64,000 nt of DNA from assembly GCF_000002425.4 (NCBI RefSeq), contig NC_037254.1, forward strand, positions 11,869,429 to 11,933,428, read 5' to 3'. Position numbers and translations under genes: made by a program. Position 1 is the first letter of the stretch, and each line of letters begins with the position of its first letter. Below are positions 25,901-38,698 of the stretch, piece after piece. This DNA comes from Physcomitrium patens. Its lineage: Eukaryota > Streptophyta > Bryopsida > Funariales > Funariaceae. The notes under the pieces are model-generated. The model was not told where the DNA came from. It did not search any database and saw only the letters and a list, made by a program, of their open reading frames with translations.

Positions 25901-28900
25901 ATTTCCAGATTCTTACTTTAGGGCTTCACCACCTTAGGACTAAGTGTCGGTGAAGGTGTCGGTGACGGAAGAACATTGTTCATCGTAGATTCAAATTGGT
26001 ACATATCGATTCCGTTTGTGAAGAAGAACACCCCCAGTCACGGAATCAACTCTTTAACTTGGGCCAGAACCCTAGCCCGTTGGTTGAGTTGGTTTCATCG
26101 CATGCAGCATTGTGTCTATGCTTACCTGCCCCTTATCCTTGAAGTTAGACGTTCCATTTTGCTAACATTCTTGCTCTCTGGCTTTTGTCGAGTGTGGATC
26201 CGGCTTCGCCCATGTCGAGTCTGCTTCTGAGCCCACCTGCATTGCTTTGTCATGTGTTTCTCTATGAAGGGCGCAACAAATACCGAGCTGCTTAGAATCA
26301 AGTCCCTGATGATGCACCGCGTGGCTTCTCCCCAAAGGTATGTATGTTCGTGCGACGCTGATGGATTTATCGGAAGCATTCCCTTTATCGTTGTGATGGC
26401 TTTCTTCTCCACTCTGCCATCTTCGGGATGGCGTTTTCGTTATGAAGGTAGTTTGGAATGTGTTCGGGCTGAGACTTCGAATGGTGTTGTCCTAGAACCA
26501 GTAATTAGGTTTAGGGTTTCAGTGAAAGGACTGGCGGGAGCCTTGCCTGAGTTCATTTTCTGCATGATTGTATAACACTTAAGTTCCTTCAATGTTGTTT
26601 TCGTGGCTGATGTGGCACCAAGTTTGTTGCATTACGAGAGGTACCCAAAATATTCTTGGTTCATGTGTTGCAATAAGGAACAGCTTCGAGGATGTTCTAA
26701 TGTGATTTGCTCTCTCTCTCTCGCTCTCTCGCTCTCCCTCCCTCTCTTGTTCTTAGTATTTAATGTTATTATTTTTTCGAATCTATCTCTCCCCAGGATT
26801 TGAACTTTGTTCAAGTTCGAAAGTATGATACAGAATCATCATACGACTAACCCGTGAACTTTCAGATACTTTTATTTTTATTTTTTATGAGTACAACTGT
26901 AGAGAAGACCGTTGGTTTCTTATCATTCTATTGCACCTGTTTACGCTGCAAAAACTCTGAATGCTCTTACGGTAATTCGGCGAGTTAAAAGCTCTGTATT
27001 TCTCAGATATATAGGGAATTACTTGAATCCATAGTTCGACTCTATAGATTATGACGGATTAGATTGATCGGTAGCTGATGCCTCGCACGTTAATCATTTT
27101 CCACGTCCTCCCCTGGGTGTAGAGTCTGAAGGCAGAAAATTCCGATTTCACCAACTTCGGGGATATACTTTCGGTAACAATACGCAAGCAGCTGGCCTTG
27201 GTTCGTTCGGAACTAAGCCTTTAAACGCGGGGCCGTCAAAATTGGTTCACCTTAACCTAATCCGCCACTTATCGTGAGTCAAAACTTTCCTCGGAAAGTG
27301 GATGTACGTGGTAGTCACTGCTAGCGAGGACCTTGCTAATCTGTTCATGAAGGTTGTTTTAATCATGATAAATGAAAAATCTACAATTACAGATACGTAG
27401 AAACAGATAATACTGCTATACAAGTGCTATATAATACTTGCCCTGAACCTGGTGCTTTCCTAAAGGACGCGGCAGTGAACCATGTGGAAAGATAGGGTTT
27501 ATTATTGGTTCAAGGTACTACAGCACAGTTTTTCTACTTGGACGTTTATTATCTGGTTTTCAATTCTTCCTGCTTCATTCAAGGATGGGACATGTGGCCG
27601 CTGGTCTGAAGTTTGAGGAAGTCTCATTCCTGTCTGGTTTTAATTTAATCAGTGGCTCTCTAAGATGCTAAGCTGTAGTTGGCATTTCTGAACTGTAAGA
27701 CTACTAAGAGCATGAGAGATTGGGCTTGAATGCTAAAATCTGGCTGGAGTGGAAGACGCTTGCATTAAGATCACAGCATTTCTCAATACAGGCATATTTC
27801 ATCCTTGAAGGGTTACTGAATGACCATAGGCGTTACTCTGAAGAATAATTTGACCTGGAATTGTGTGGACGAAGAAGTTGCTGCGCGGATTCCTCTTTGT
27901 AGTGTTGAGAGATGCAGAAGAGGTATGTCAAAACATTATTACTCATGATGTGACTGCGTGAGTAACTTTGAAGCATAGTACTTTTTCTAGCTTAGTTTCA
28001 TTCAATTGAACACGATAAATAACGGAACGGTGATGGATCAGCATCATTTTGTCTTGGCGGTGCTCTGCTGCGAATGTCTGTTGGTATTTCTTGTAAACCA
28101 TAATTATGTGAGGTTCTCTCACATCAATCCTAACAAGAACTGCCATGTTAGAAATCTCATAAGAATCATACGCGTTGGAATCATCAGGATGCTGTTACTG
28201 CTCTCTAGCGTGTTCTCCCTGTGCATTGCGTTACTTTCGACAAGTGGAATTCGGTTCAGTCACTGATCGCGAAGTCTCTGCATGCCAGCTCAACCAACGA
28301 ATGCTTGTGTGCGTTTACTTACGAGCTTCAAACAACTCGAGATGAGCTCCACCTACATGGCAGATCAGTATGAACGTATGCAGTGAAACATGATACCACC
28401 TTTTGAGGGGAGAGCATTGCTCTGTACCCTGTGATCACCATGAGCTTTCTAATGAATGCTACCAATAAAACCACTGAATCCAGTGTGTGAGAAATCGATG
28501 TCAGTAACGGGCGACCCAGCATTTCTACAATACTTCATATCCTCGAATGGCCTGCTTATTCAACGGGTTGAAGAGATACGTGTCCTTCCATGTCAGGGTC
28601 TAATGCTGCCTCCATTCAATTCTCTCTGGGTAACAAAGAATACCACAGTCAACTCAAAGACAAATACCAGGAGCACATCCCAGATTGCGGATTGGTTGTT
28701 TTCTGTTTTTTTTCAATTTTGGAACATGCGTGTTTGCGCCCATTGCAACAGCACCTTCGCCAGCAGTGTTAAAGCCCACCCAGAACAGTTTCCTCATAGA
28801 ATTGTCCACCCCACAATTAAACAATCCACGCTTCTATGGTAATGCTGAGAAGGATCAGCACCATCGACGTGAACCGATGCAGGTGTGACAGCATGCACAG

Positions 28901-31160
28901 GGGAATGCATTCATCCGAGATCTGGAGACCGTTTGAAATGGGTGGCAGGGCGGAGAGTTTAGCCTGCGAGCTGCATGAGTCGCATTACGAGATTATGTAC
29001 TTATTAACTTACACATCGCCATCATGTGTTGGGCTCCAACCCCACGCTCCACGTAGTCAGTTGAGTTGTGCATTACACTCGCAAGGCCCTCAGATTGGCC
29101 ACCCATCTTCCACACAGCAGTCAGGAGAATTTAATTGCTTAAGCTCTGGGTCGACACAATAATCGAGGTGGGGCATATTCACAAACGTGGTTCACTTTGT
29201 GTTTGTTTACAAAGACGTGCTACGACTTGCATGGATCGCAAGGCAGCGGCGCCATGGGGCACTCGCGAAACCCGAGCGACCGGATTCGCAATCATGGAGC
29301 CTTGGGATGAATTTCCTGCCCACTGCTCTCTTTTGTACATTTGTGGAAGTTTCCCAAATCAGGGTCGGAGGGAAAATTGGAGCCCCTCCCGAGGCAGGTG
29401 ATTCGAGTGGGGGTTTGGACAGTAGCTCCCGCGGGAGGGAGAATTTTCGGTCCGTTTTAGTATTCAACTGGGAGTCTGGGACACACATTTCCCCTCGATC
29501 AGCTGCAGCTTGGGCACCAATAGCACGATGTCCGCGCACCACTACAAGGGAACACCTCGGTACGATATTATTATATTCTTGAGGACGAATATGGCTCCTG
29601 GACTTACAGCCAATGCAGGCAAATTTTGGGCAGGGGAATACTCTCCCCCCAGATGCTCTGATTCCAAGTCCCTTGGGGTCTCCCAGAGCCCGTGCAGATG
29701 TGCTTCAGCACCTTGGGGTGCCCGATAATGCCCGAGCAATACTGGCGATGTCCCGATCCGGAAGCTGGCAATTGCAATCAGTGCGGGAAAAAGAAAAAGA
29801 ACCATAAACCGCACCGGCCTGGCCTGGCCATCGGCGGAGAGACCGATAACGATGATCCGGAACACAAGATCCGGCAGCTAGAGCAGTTGCACTCGCCGCA
29901 GTACAGTCGTTTTTACTACTTCTGCTCATTGCTCCCCCCCCCTCCTTAACGTACACCGGCCTCGTACGAGCACCGCTATTGTACACTCCAACCCATAGCA
30001 GACCGGATCAGAGCTTGCATTCATATCGTACTTCCTGCCACCCCTCCTTTCTCACATTATCATAATCCCACCGTGTCGCCGCTGTGTAGCGTTGCCTTGG
30101 TCCCGTCGTTATGAGGGCTTAATTAATCCGATCTCGCCGCTTCTTCGCACCCAAGAATCAGTTGCCATTGTCGATTTGGTACTTCAGTTGCACCAATAAC
30201 TTCTCTCCTACTCATAATGGTTGGTATAGTACTTCGGAGACGTTTAGATGCATTTACTCACCATCAACTCTATATGCCCCAGTGGTCAAAATGCAATGAA
30301 AGGTGGAATCCACGGGAAGTCTGAGTAATATTCTCTTCCTCTCATCTCTCTCACACACACATACATTCGCACAAACACACCTTCGCATGTATGCCTGTCT
30401 CTTCTCCAGCTTGTCACCTGTCAGATCAGGTTCTAACCTCCATTGGGGCCATTTACTGCTCTTGTGGTTTCCGCAGTCAACCAATTCACCGCACCCAACT
30501 GGCTTAAACCGGGATGTAAATTCAACCTCCTCCCCTGAGTTTGTTCCTGATGATTAAGTCCACTCCCGCCTCTCCCATACCGAGGGATCTTGGTATCTAC
30601 TTCAAATTAAGCAGTGCTTGAAACATGTAACAACTGTCCAGTTACGAAGCTGAACATATACGAATATTATACTCTAACTCTTTGACCAATATATATATAT
30701 ATATATATACACACAGGATGAGCACACAGGGGGAATAATTCATGGATTCCGCGAATCGTTTTGTTCTCGTCTCACGGACTTGGCCCTTGCTCTAGATTTC
30801 CCGCCGGACTGGAGTGCCTTCCCTGACTTTGAGTCCCCATCTGGGTGGGCATCATCATCGAGGTGAGGGCCGGAGAGGCCACTGTAACGGGGGGATGTTT
30901 GAGGAATATGTGGATCTTCTTTCTCCTGGTGCATTGGAAACTGCAAATGACCTTCCAACGATGTTTGTTTGTTGTGCCCTTCCCCATCACAATTCCAGTT
31001 TCAGGTCAAATTTGGACTCCGAAACTTTGGCTCCTCAGCGGGCTCTTCCCTCGATGTTGCTGAAGCAGCAACAACATCATCTCACTCTTGCCTCCCACAT
31101 CGCAATGCTGGTGGGAAGCAAGCGTGAGATCATGAAGCTCGACTTGTTCACTTGGGTTTA
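25901..31160. other. Moderate-GC region with no recognisable gene
   Basis: Composition resembles genic DNA, with short overlapping ORFs on both strands (26122-26412, 26252-26575, 28456-28842, 29187-29582, 29542-29865, 30740-30958 and 30814-31161). None matches a family I know, and none joins by clear splice sites into a conserved protein. It could be a noncoding transcript, a fast-evolving gene or degenerate sequence. A (TA)n tract lies at about 30690-30710. Confidence 0.4.
29692..29949 (+). other. Unassigned 85-codon ORF with a Cys pattern
   Basis: The frame reads CFSTLGC, then WRCPDPEAGNCNQCGKKKK, then a basic and acidic tail. The C..C spacing is suggestive of a small zinc-binding unit but matches no family I can name, and overlapping frames are equally open. 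Likely chance or a decayed exon. Confidence 0.15.
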
Positions 31161-31503
31161 AAACTTCAGGTTTTAGGGTTTCGAATGGCTCGGTTGGGTT
31201 TTCCTGTTGAGGGTCTTTGTTTTTGGGGCGTGAGGTTTGTGACCTTTTCTATGAATATGTGTGTAAATATGTGTATACGTGGACAAAGCTTTCTATCAAC
31301 ATGTGTATAATTATATACTACTTCTGCAAACCCACCTTCAGATTGATTCTTTGAATATGGATTTGTTAATACAATTACTTTTCACAAAATTGTGGATGTA
31401 ATTTTGTAATGATCGTTTCTATTTGTATGTAAAACAATCTTTATATTAAACTTCTTTGATATGATTTTCAGTTGACAAAAAATTAAAATTTAAAAATTTC
31501 TTG

Positions 31504-31543
<40 letters not shown>

Positions 31544-31632
31544 ATAATATAGCATACTTAATATACATATAATATTTATAAAACATAAAGATTACAAGCT
31601 CTCAAAGTATATGTATATATATATATATATAT
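31161..31632. other. AT-rich DNA with (TA)n tracts
   Basis: Noncoding. It holds (TA)n at 31508-31540 and about 31614-31632, the latter directly abutting MITE copy B. Confidence 0.6.
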
Positions 31633-31822
31633 GGAGTTGTTAAAGCCACACCCTCAAACAATGTGATGATTAATTTTGGGGAGAAGGAACAAGAGACGGA
31701 GATAGAAAACAAGGCACATGGGGTGGGAATGAGGAATAGGGGATATGGAACAAGGGACAAAGACAAGAATGGATGGAATCAATTATGAGATGGTAATGTG
31801 GAGTGTGGTTTTAATAACTCCC
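31633..31822. mobile_element. MITE copy B (190 bp) inserted in (TA)n
   Basis: The left end reads GGAGTTGTTAAAGCCACAC. The right end, reverse-complemented, reads GGAGTTATTAAAACCACAC. Nine bases of TATATATAT lie on both sides, so the insertion split a (TA)n tract. The interior is purine-rich (GGAACAAGGGAC-type motifs) and resembles a mutated version of the purine-rich part of the 32479-33737 element. No coding capacity. Confidence 0.75.
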
Positions 31823-31948
31823 TATATATATATATATATATATATATCACTATTACATACTTTCAATCTCTTGGTAGTAAAAAATATTAACATATGATAT
31901 GGTTTAATTCTATACTATCATTTATGATCTAGATAAAAGTTTAAAATA

Positions 31949-31983
<35 letters not shown>

Positions 31984-32478
31984 GTAAATGATTTCATAGT
32001 AAAAAAATATTTTAATTTTAATTTTAAAATATCCATTGATAGTATCAGTTTTAAATTTTGAAATTTGAAAAAAAATAGTATAATTTTAAATTTTTATATC
32101 AATCTCAGAAAATTCGTTTAAATAAAAGATAATATAATATTTAATATTGTACATGAAAAACATTGGTTTCAAAGATGTGTATAATCAACAATATAATACA
32201 TTTTATCCTAAATATTACAATGAAACAATGATTTAATTAACATTCTCTTTTATCCAATTTACATATTTTTTATCACATTTGTTTTAGATATGTAATCATT
32301 ATCAGCAAAAATTGAATTATTTGATACAACAAAGCAAAAATTTAAAAATCCACATCATCATTTTAAAATAATTAAGTAACACCGATGTAATGTATGATTA
32401 ATTATAAAAATCACTAGTGTGAAATCATACTATTGTCAATTATTTGTGTGTATATTTATGTATATATGTATATATATA
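31823..32478. other. AT-rich DNA between two TIR elements
   Basis: Noncoding AT-rich sequence with (TA)n tracts at 31823-31848, 31954-31982 and about 32460-32478; the last abuts the 1,259-bp element. Confidence 0.6.
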
Positions 32479-32780
32479 GGAGAATGCTAGAGTGACCCAG
32501 GTTTTTGTTAAATCGATCCACAGTCCCCGTTCCCCACGTTCCCAGCACCTCGTCCCCTGTTCCGACCTCCCCGTCCCCATTCTCGGCGCCCATCCCCTGT
32601 CCAGGGGCCTTTCGCGGGGCAGCTTCTGAACCTCGAAGTCCCGCAAGGCCACTATCAAACCGTATGCTGGCTTGGGGTATGCCTCTTGCCGCAAACTGTG
32701 AATTCAATTGAGCTAGTGTGCTTCTGAACTCTGTCAAATTTTCAAGAGTCTCGGGAATCGCGTCTGTGAGGTGGTGGTTT
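32479..32780. repeat. Left 302-bp inverted arm
   Basis: Reverse complement of 33436-33737 with a single visible difference. The outer part has repeated GGGAAC/GGGGAC-type motifs (on the complementary strand), and the inner part is an antisense copy of LRR coding sequence. Confidence 0.9.
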
Positions 32781-32788
32781 GTCTGTGA

Positions 32789-33560
32789 ATGGCGCCAACG
32801 AGGGTGATGATAATCGCCTTGTTGTTCATGTTTGCCCTTGCATCATTGTGTCCCCATGCCTCCGCCCAATCAAGCAAGACAGACTTGGAAGCGCTGCTTT
32901 ATTTTTAAGCAAGCATCACCAACTTCTCCCGGGAGATGCTCCCCAACTGGAACCCCTTGGCGTCCTCTCCATGCTCATGGGTAGGAATTACTTGCAACAG
33001 TCAAGTCACTAATGTTTCCATTTATGAAATCAGATTCACAGTCACCATCTCCGCCCGAAATCGGCAATTTGGTCAATCTGCAGAGCTTGTATATGGGCAA
33101 CTGCAATTTCAGCGGGCTTATTCAGGCGGAGCTTTCGAAATGCATTGCCCTGAAGTAGTTGGACCTGGGCGGGAAGGATTTTTCAGGAACTATCCCAAAA
33201 TCCTCATCACCTTGAACTTGCCCGACGTCGGGATCAATGGCTCCATTCTGACGTCCCTAGGAAACTGCACCAAGCTCGAGGTTCTTGATGTCGCCCTTCA
33301 ACGAGCTCAGTTGGCAACTTCCGGACTCACTGAAGCTCATGATTTCTCCAAGAATATGCTCCGTGGAGACGAGTTGACATGGAAGATTCTTGTGGCGCTT
33401 GGGACATCGTCAACTTGGCGAAGCTGAACATGAAAAAACCACCACCTCACAGACGCGATTCCCGAGACTCTTGAAAATTTGACAGAGTTCAGAAGCACAC
33501 TAGCTCAATTGAATTCACAGTTTGCGGCAAGAGGCATACCCCAAGCCAGCATACGGTTTG
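32789..33560 (+). pseudogene. LRR receptor-like kinase 5' fragment, broken, inside the TIR element
   Basis: It starts MAPTRVMIIALLFMFALASL, a clear signal peptide. An LRR N-terminal cap follows (TDLEALLYF, LPNWNPLASSPCSWVGITCN), then LRR units (PPEIGNLVNLQSLYMG, NCNFSGLIQAELSKCIAL, LDLGGKDFSGTIP). A further LRR runs across the right-arm boundary (HHLTDAIPETLENLTEFRS). This is the ectodomain start of a plant LRR-RLK of the EMS1/PSKR-like kind; transmembrane and kinase parts are absent. A stop follows codon 39, and several more stops and frame changes interrupt the LRRs, so no long receptor can be made. The donor gene is not in this window. It is most likely a captured copy carried by the element. 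Confidence 0.75.
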
Positions 33561-33737
33561 ATAGTGGCCTTGCGGGACTTCGAGGTTCAGAGGCTGCCCC
33601 GCGAAAGGCCCCTGGACAGGGGATGGGCGCCGAGAATGGGGACGGGGAGGTCGGAACAGGGGACGAGGTGCTGGGAACGTGGGGAACGGGGACTGTGGAT
33701 CGATTTAACAAAAACCTGGGTCACTCTAGCATTCTCC
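33436..33737. repeat. Right 302-bp inverted arm
   Basis: Partner of the left arm. On the + strand its first ~120 bp continue the LRR reading, and the remainder is the purine-rich terminal region ending in GCATTCTCC before TATATA. Confidence 0.9.
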
Positions 33738-34185
33738 TATATATATCATCAATAATTTTAGATTTGTAGAAAAGAAAGTAATTTTACGTATTGTTAATGT
33801 ACATAATATTGATATGAATAGTCATTGTATATATATATATATATATATATATGTAAATTCTATAACGCATTATTGACTTTTTTAATAATAAGAATGTGTT
33901 CCAGAACGTTAATAAAAGCAGCAAGCAAGTCCAATTTGAGTTTCAGGCTTAAAATATCAACTAATATATGCTAGGTACTACATATTTGTAGGTTATGTTC
34001 CAAGGTATTGTGCAACAAGTGAGTCATTATATTCACATTCATATACAATTAAATAAAAGTTATATAATTGTTTGCATGTGTATGGATGTACGTACATATG
34101 TACATATCCACACATGGTTTTTCAGAACAGTCTGATTGTATCAAATTAATACCTGGAAATATTTATGGTATTAATTTTGTATCTC

Positions 34186-34222
<37 letters not shown>

Positions 34223-34630
34223 TGAGCAATTCCTCTAGAGAATACCGTGTCAAATTTGAACCAATAAATTATTTAAATGATTTTTTTTTTATAGAACATT
34301 CTGTTATAGAGCACAATCACTAACACAAAAAGAGAGAAAGAAAAAAGAAAAAAGAAAAAAGAAAAAAAAAAAAGAGTAAGAAAGAAAGTGGGAATAATCA
34401 TTCAGAAATCAAGCAACTTCATTTAATTAAATACACTATGTAACAGGAGCATGTAAGTGTACTATTCGAAAGCACTTAAACATTTTAATAGTATAAAAAT
34501 GCACAAAAATACCCAGCCAATATTTGTAGACAATGGTAGAAGGGATAAATGGTTGCAGCACAAAATGGGTGAATGTGGGTTACATGTAAAAGCCATACAC
34601 ACATGTATTCAAATGCACCATTCACAGTAT
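33738..34630. other. AT-rich DNA with (TA)n tracts
   Basis: Noncoding. It holds (TA)n at 33828-33853 and 34189-34220 and an (A)n/(G)-interrupted purine tract at about 34330-34390. No element ends were recognised. Confidence 0.6.
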
Positions 34631-37440
34631 AGTAAACAAAATGAAAAGTCAGATGCATCTGAATGAATTAACACAATAAGAGAAATTTGAGCCAACAAGA
34701 GCCTCGTTAAGATGCAATGGAGGACAGACGAACGAAATTTGCGGCAACGACGGAAAGGCGACGAGGCGACGACGGCGGCACTGAAGAGGGCAGTGAGCAC
34801 CGGCATTGATCTCAACAACAACAACCAGGAATTGTTGCAGTGCTTGCAGTGCCGATCGATGTCTGGGGACAGACAGACAGACAGTGTGCACTTGAACTGG
34901 GATTGGGAGGAGCGAACTTCGGCTAGTCTCACTGCAGTCGAACGAATCCGAAACGGTGAAACTCATGAGCTCACGCTCCGACACCATCTGACCACTCGCC
35001 CACCGCCTGCCCAGCCTGGCGCCGAGAGACGTGGCTTTTCGCCTTGTTCTTTTCGATGGATCCAATTTTTGTCACCTACCACTTGTCGAGTCGGGAGTCG
35101 CGGCTCAGCGGCTGCTACAATTGTCGCTGTCCCTGGCTTTCTACAGTTGGGTGAGCGATGATGATGTAATAGTTTGATTGAAGGTTTTAGTTTGATCGTA
35201 GTTTCATTGAGCAATCAGGCTCTCGGTAGGGTCTTTCTTTTTGTTCCAGTGTCAGTGACCCTGAGCCCTGCAAGGTTTATGGTATCTGTAGGTGATACTC
35301 CTGTTCATGCAATTTTGGTTCATACAATTCTGCCGCGGATCCTCACCTCCCATGCCTGCTTAATCAGATTTTGTTTGCGCCTCATCTTAGCTCAGCTTGG
35401 TTTGAGTTGAGAATAAATTCCAGAGAAAAATAATCAAATACCTGCTTTAAGTTCTATATTCAGTATTTGAAATGCTTTATTTTTATCGAATACCATCTAT
35501 TTACTGTATCTTCTAATCTGGTTCCGTATTTCGGATATTCAGCTCGTTTTATGTTGCCTAACCTATCAAATACAATTTCCTAGAAACTGCCCGCACAAGA
35601 ACTCGACATGTGGAGTTCAAATTGCACAATATCACATCTGATCCCAAGTCTGCGAGTTCTGCATGCAAAGGCTCAGTACAATTTCACAATAATTCGTTGA
35701 GTAGTTGCCAGTATCCTAATCTGGAAAACTCAGGCTGCACCGTTCAAAATTTTCAAGATAAAAGAAAAATCAAGCTTAGTTTAGCCTCCGTTAATGTCTG
35801 TAACGATTCATGAACCTATGGCTTCGCTTTTCTGTGCGGAGTGTAGGCAAAAAATAGACTCAATCAGCAGAAGCCTGACCAAGTGAACACGTTGCATCCA
35901 TAAACTTGATGAAATAGTTTGCTTCCCTTCTGTGTGGGGTCTTGAGGATTCTGCACGGGAGCTCCATTTCCGTGGATGTGGCTGACTCCTTGGACATCGT
36001 CTTTACTGTAGTTCCTTCTTTGAATGTACCCTCCCAACCTTTCCTCGCTTATCTGGATTCATCGAATTGTTTAGCTTGAAAAATATCTCTTCAATTAATC
36101 ATGGACGCTACTCACGTTCTGACATCGATGACTCAAGTTTCTAGTGTCAGTTCCCTTGTTTTTAACTAAATAAAAAAAACGTACGTGAAATACCCCCTAT
36201 ATTGCTCAGCTCAACTCTGCGGCACATGTGGTCATGTCAATCTCGGATAATGTGCCATGTTAGGAAATCAATGTACACATTTAATTCCGATATATTTTCC
36301 AGAGTGGACACCATACGCTTTCATTCCTGAAGTAGTGCTCAGTTTCAGACCATCCACCAGACTTGTTCTTGCAGCCACCTGTGAAACGTCCGACTACGAG
36401 GGTATGGATAGATTCTCTTCACTGACTCTCCATCAGTGCTGCCTCGTACCTTGGCGCCTAATTCTGTTTTTATTTTACGGTTTTTCCTTTTGGGCCATCT
36501 AGTAAAGTATGTACCAACAGTTGTCTGTTACGGCTCGTGGATTATATACGTACAATACGTACTGAAAAGGCACATAAGTTTTACCGAGCGAAGTGGTTGC
36601 TGTTTAAAGCTTCACCCACGCACAGAAAATCCGCATCGCAACCAGATTTCCGTCCACCCAAAAATTGAAATTGTCAAAACCATCACTTTCGAGAACTGGG
36701 AAGTCTGCGGCACCTGACTGCGAAGCCATAGGACGAACAAACAGAAGCGATGGAGATGAAAGCTTGGCTGACGGTGAACACAGCAGATGCCAATCAAAAG
36801 CAAGAGGGTTTCCGACCGGGGCGAGTTATTGGTGATTAACAAAAAGGGCATGCCCCAGCTGGCCCACCCCGATCCAGAGCTTGCATTAACTGCTATCGCT
36901 CATTAAATGTGAGGCGGATCAGGAGAACCATGGCTGGGCGATCGCGTCCAATGGCGCTAGCTAACAGAGAGGGGGAAAAAGGCCCTTCATTCAGAGAGGC
37001 GTTCTCGCATGTTCCATTTTCCATGTGGTGGATCCCAGCCTCTTCATTAAAGAGCCCGTCTTTCATGACACTAATGAGTCTCTTCCTCTCCCTCTCCCCG
37101 TTCAAGTGAATGCCCATTTAATGACCCGAAACAATGAGGTCCCAGGACATATGGATTTGTGGTTTGCCACACGGTGGCGGCTTCGGCCGCATCTTCTCTT
37201 GTTGCGCAAGTCCACCCCTCCCCTCCCCCCCTCCCGCGGCGCGTTGGCACCACAAGCCCTTGAGGCTGCCTCTCCTCCATTGCTCCCATGTGTCACCACT
37301 GGCGCTCAGCCTCCCCTAGGTTCACACCCTCTTCCTCCTTGGAGAACAACATGTTTCTTTCGCGATCTCGAAAGCGAGCTTTATTCGAGCCAATGCATAC
37401 GTCCCTTTTGCTCTGGGCAGAAAGTGAAACCCTAATTCCT
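34631..37440. other. Moderate-GC region with no recognisable gene
   Basis: Overlapping ORFs on both strands (for example 34712-35161 on +, 34649-35065 on -, 37025-37435 on +) reach 136-149 codons but show no known domain. The competing frames are about equally open, as expected in GC-moderate noncoding DNA. Confidence 0.4.
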
Positions 37441-38698
37441 TTGGACTGATCTCGTCACCAGGTTCTAACACTGAAGGCAAGGCAAGGCAACAACTTTAAC
37501 ATTGCTACACCGGAGATTAATTTATCCATTAAATCATGTGTTTCAGATTTCAAGTCTAGCTCTATTTATTTATTTATTGCTCTCTGGAAATGGGATAAAA
37601 CGAGTATTTCTACAGTGCTTTCTGATGATTGAGCATAATGGTGTTTTCATGTCGACTACACTGCTGTTATATATAATGGGTATATGTCTAAGATTGACTT
37701 GTATTGGACACTCACTTGAGTCGCTAACAGAATACTATTTTTGTATATTTCGAGAAATAATGTAGTGCTAGCGCTGATTTAAGCGTTAATACAATTTAGA
37801 TGTTTCCCCGTTAATTCAACAGTGGATTTGTCATAATTAGACCAGCACACGTTTTACTTGCACCTTCAATTATTGGATGCACTGCTTGTCAGTGGAAATG
37901 ACTAAATTTGTAAGTATATATTGTTATATATAGATGTATATATATACACATGCACACATTCATTCAAACAGACAGATACAGTTGTTGGGATGCAATAGCC
38001 ATCTGTGTTTTTTAATAATAAATTAATCAACATATTCCATGTGCATCATTTATTGCCATATTGAGCATCAATTGCAGAGTGTAAAGTTTGTGTAAGATTA
38101 AGAAAAAGATTATTCTTAAGAAAAATAATCTAACTTGCACAGCATGCTCTAATTTACCCACATATTTGCACCATGCATATTTTTAGGTGCTCAAGGTATG
38201 AAAAATAATTGACATGGAAACGAAACACATTGTGGGGATTGAAAATGCAATTATCCCAAATTTGAGTGCTTTATAGATAAACATGATACAACCATGACAA
38301 CCATTGTTCATACACCATTTTACATTAAAATTTGGCTAGGTTATTGCTCATGTTGTTGAAACAATATCAAGCTTCTCAAATGTGTGTCACAATAATTTGG
38401 CAATCCACAATCATAACATTGGTTGTTGTTTTCCTTTTTATTATTGATTATTTACTATGAGATAAAGTTGGATTTTTTGGCATGTCATTTGCTATGTTCC
38501 GTCTTTAGATTTTAGCTTCCTTTACTTTAGCAAAAACATACTTGTCTATTCAATTTGATGAGTCAGTAACAACGTTCATACATCCTCATAACGTTACACT
38601 CTTCTAATATTGTATGCAATTGGGCAGTGAGACCTTGATTGGGCTATCTTAATTACGCTGCTGCAACCATTAATTGGGATTGTTTTACCCTGATCCAG
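37441..38698. other. Intergenic AT-leaning DNA
   Basis: No plausible gene on either strand and only short ORFs. Small TATA/CACA runs lie near 37930-37960. Confidence 0.5.

Larger units (their letters stand above)
32479..33737. mobile_element. 1,259-bp gene-capturing TIR element (Pack-type)
   Basis: Two inverted arms of equal length, 32479-32780 and 33436-33737 (302 bp each), differ at one position that I can see (32624 against 33592). Both outer ends begin GGAGAATGCTAGAGTGACCC, and both sides are flanked by TATATA. The element is GC-rich in a very AT-rich neighbourhood. The 655-bp centre and the inner part of the right arm read as an LRR receptor kinase fragment. There is no transposase, so it is non-autonomous. 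The near-identity of the arms implies a recent origin or arm homogenisation. It may be Mutator-like (long TIRs, gene capture) or a TA-targeting element; the low-complexity flank prevents a decision. Confidence 0.8.

Noticed and set aside
31090-31105. CTCCCACATCG resembling the snRNA upstream sequence element
   Set aside because: No TATA box at the required spacing and no snRNA sequence follows.
32456-32737. Identical ~90-codon ORFs in both arms of the TIR element
   Set aside because: They are the same arm sequence read outward. The part past the LRR residues is low-complexity terminal repeat and not a protein family.
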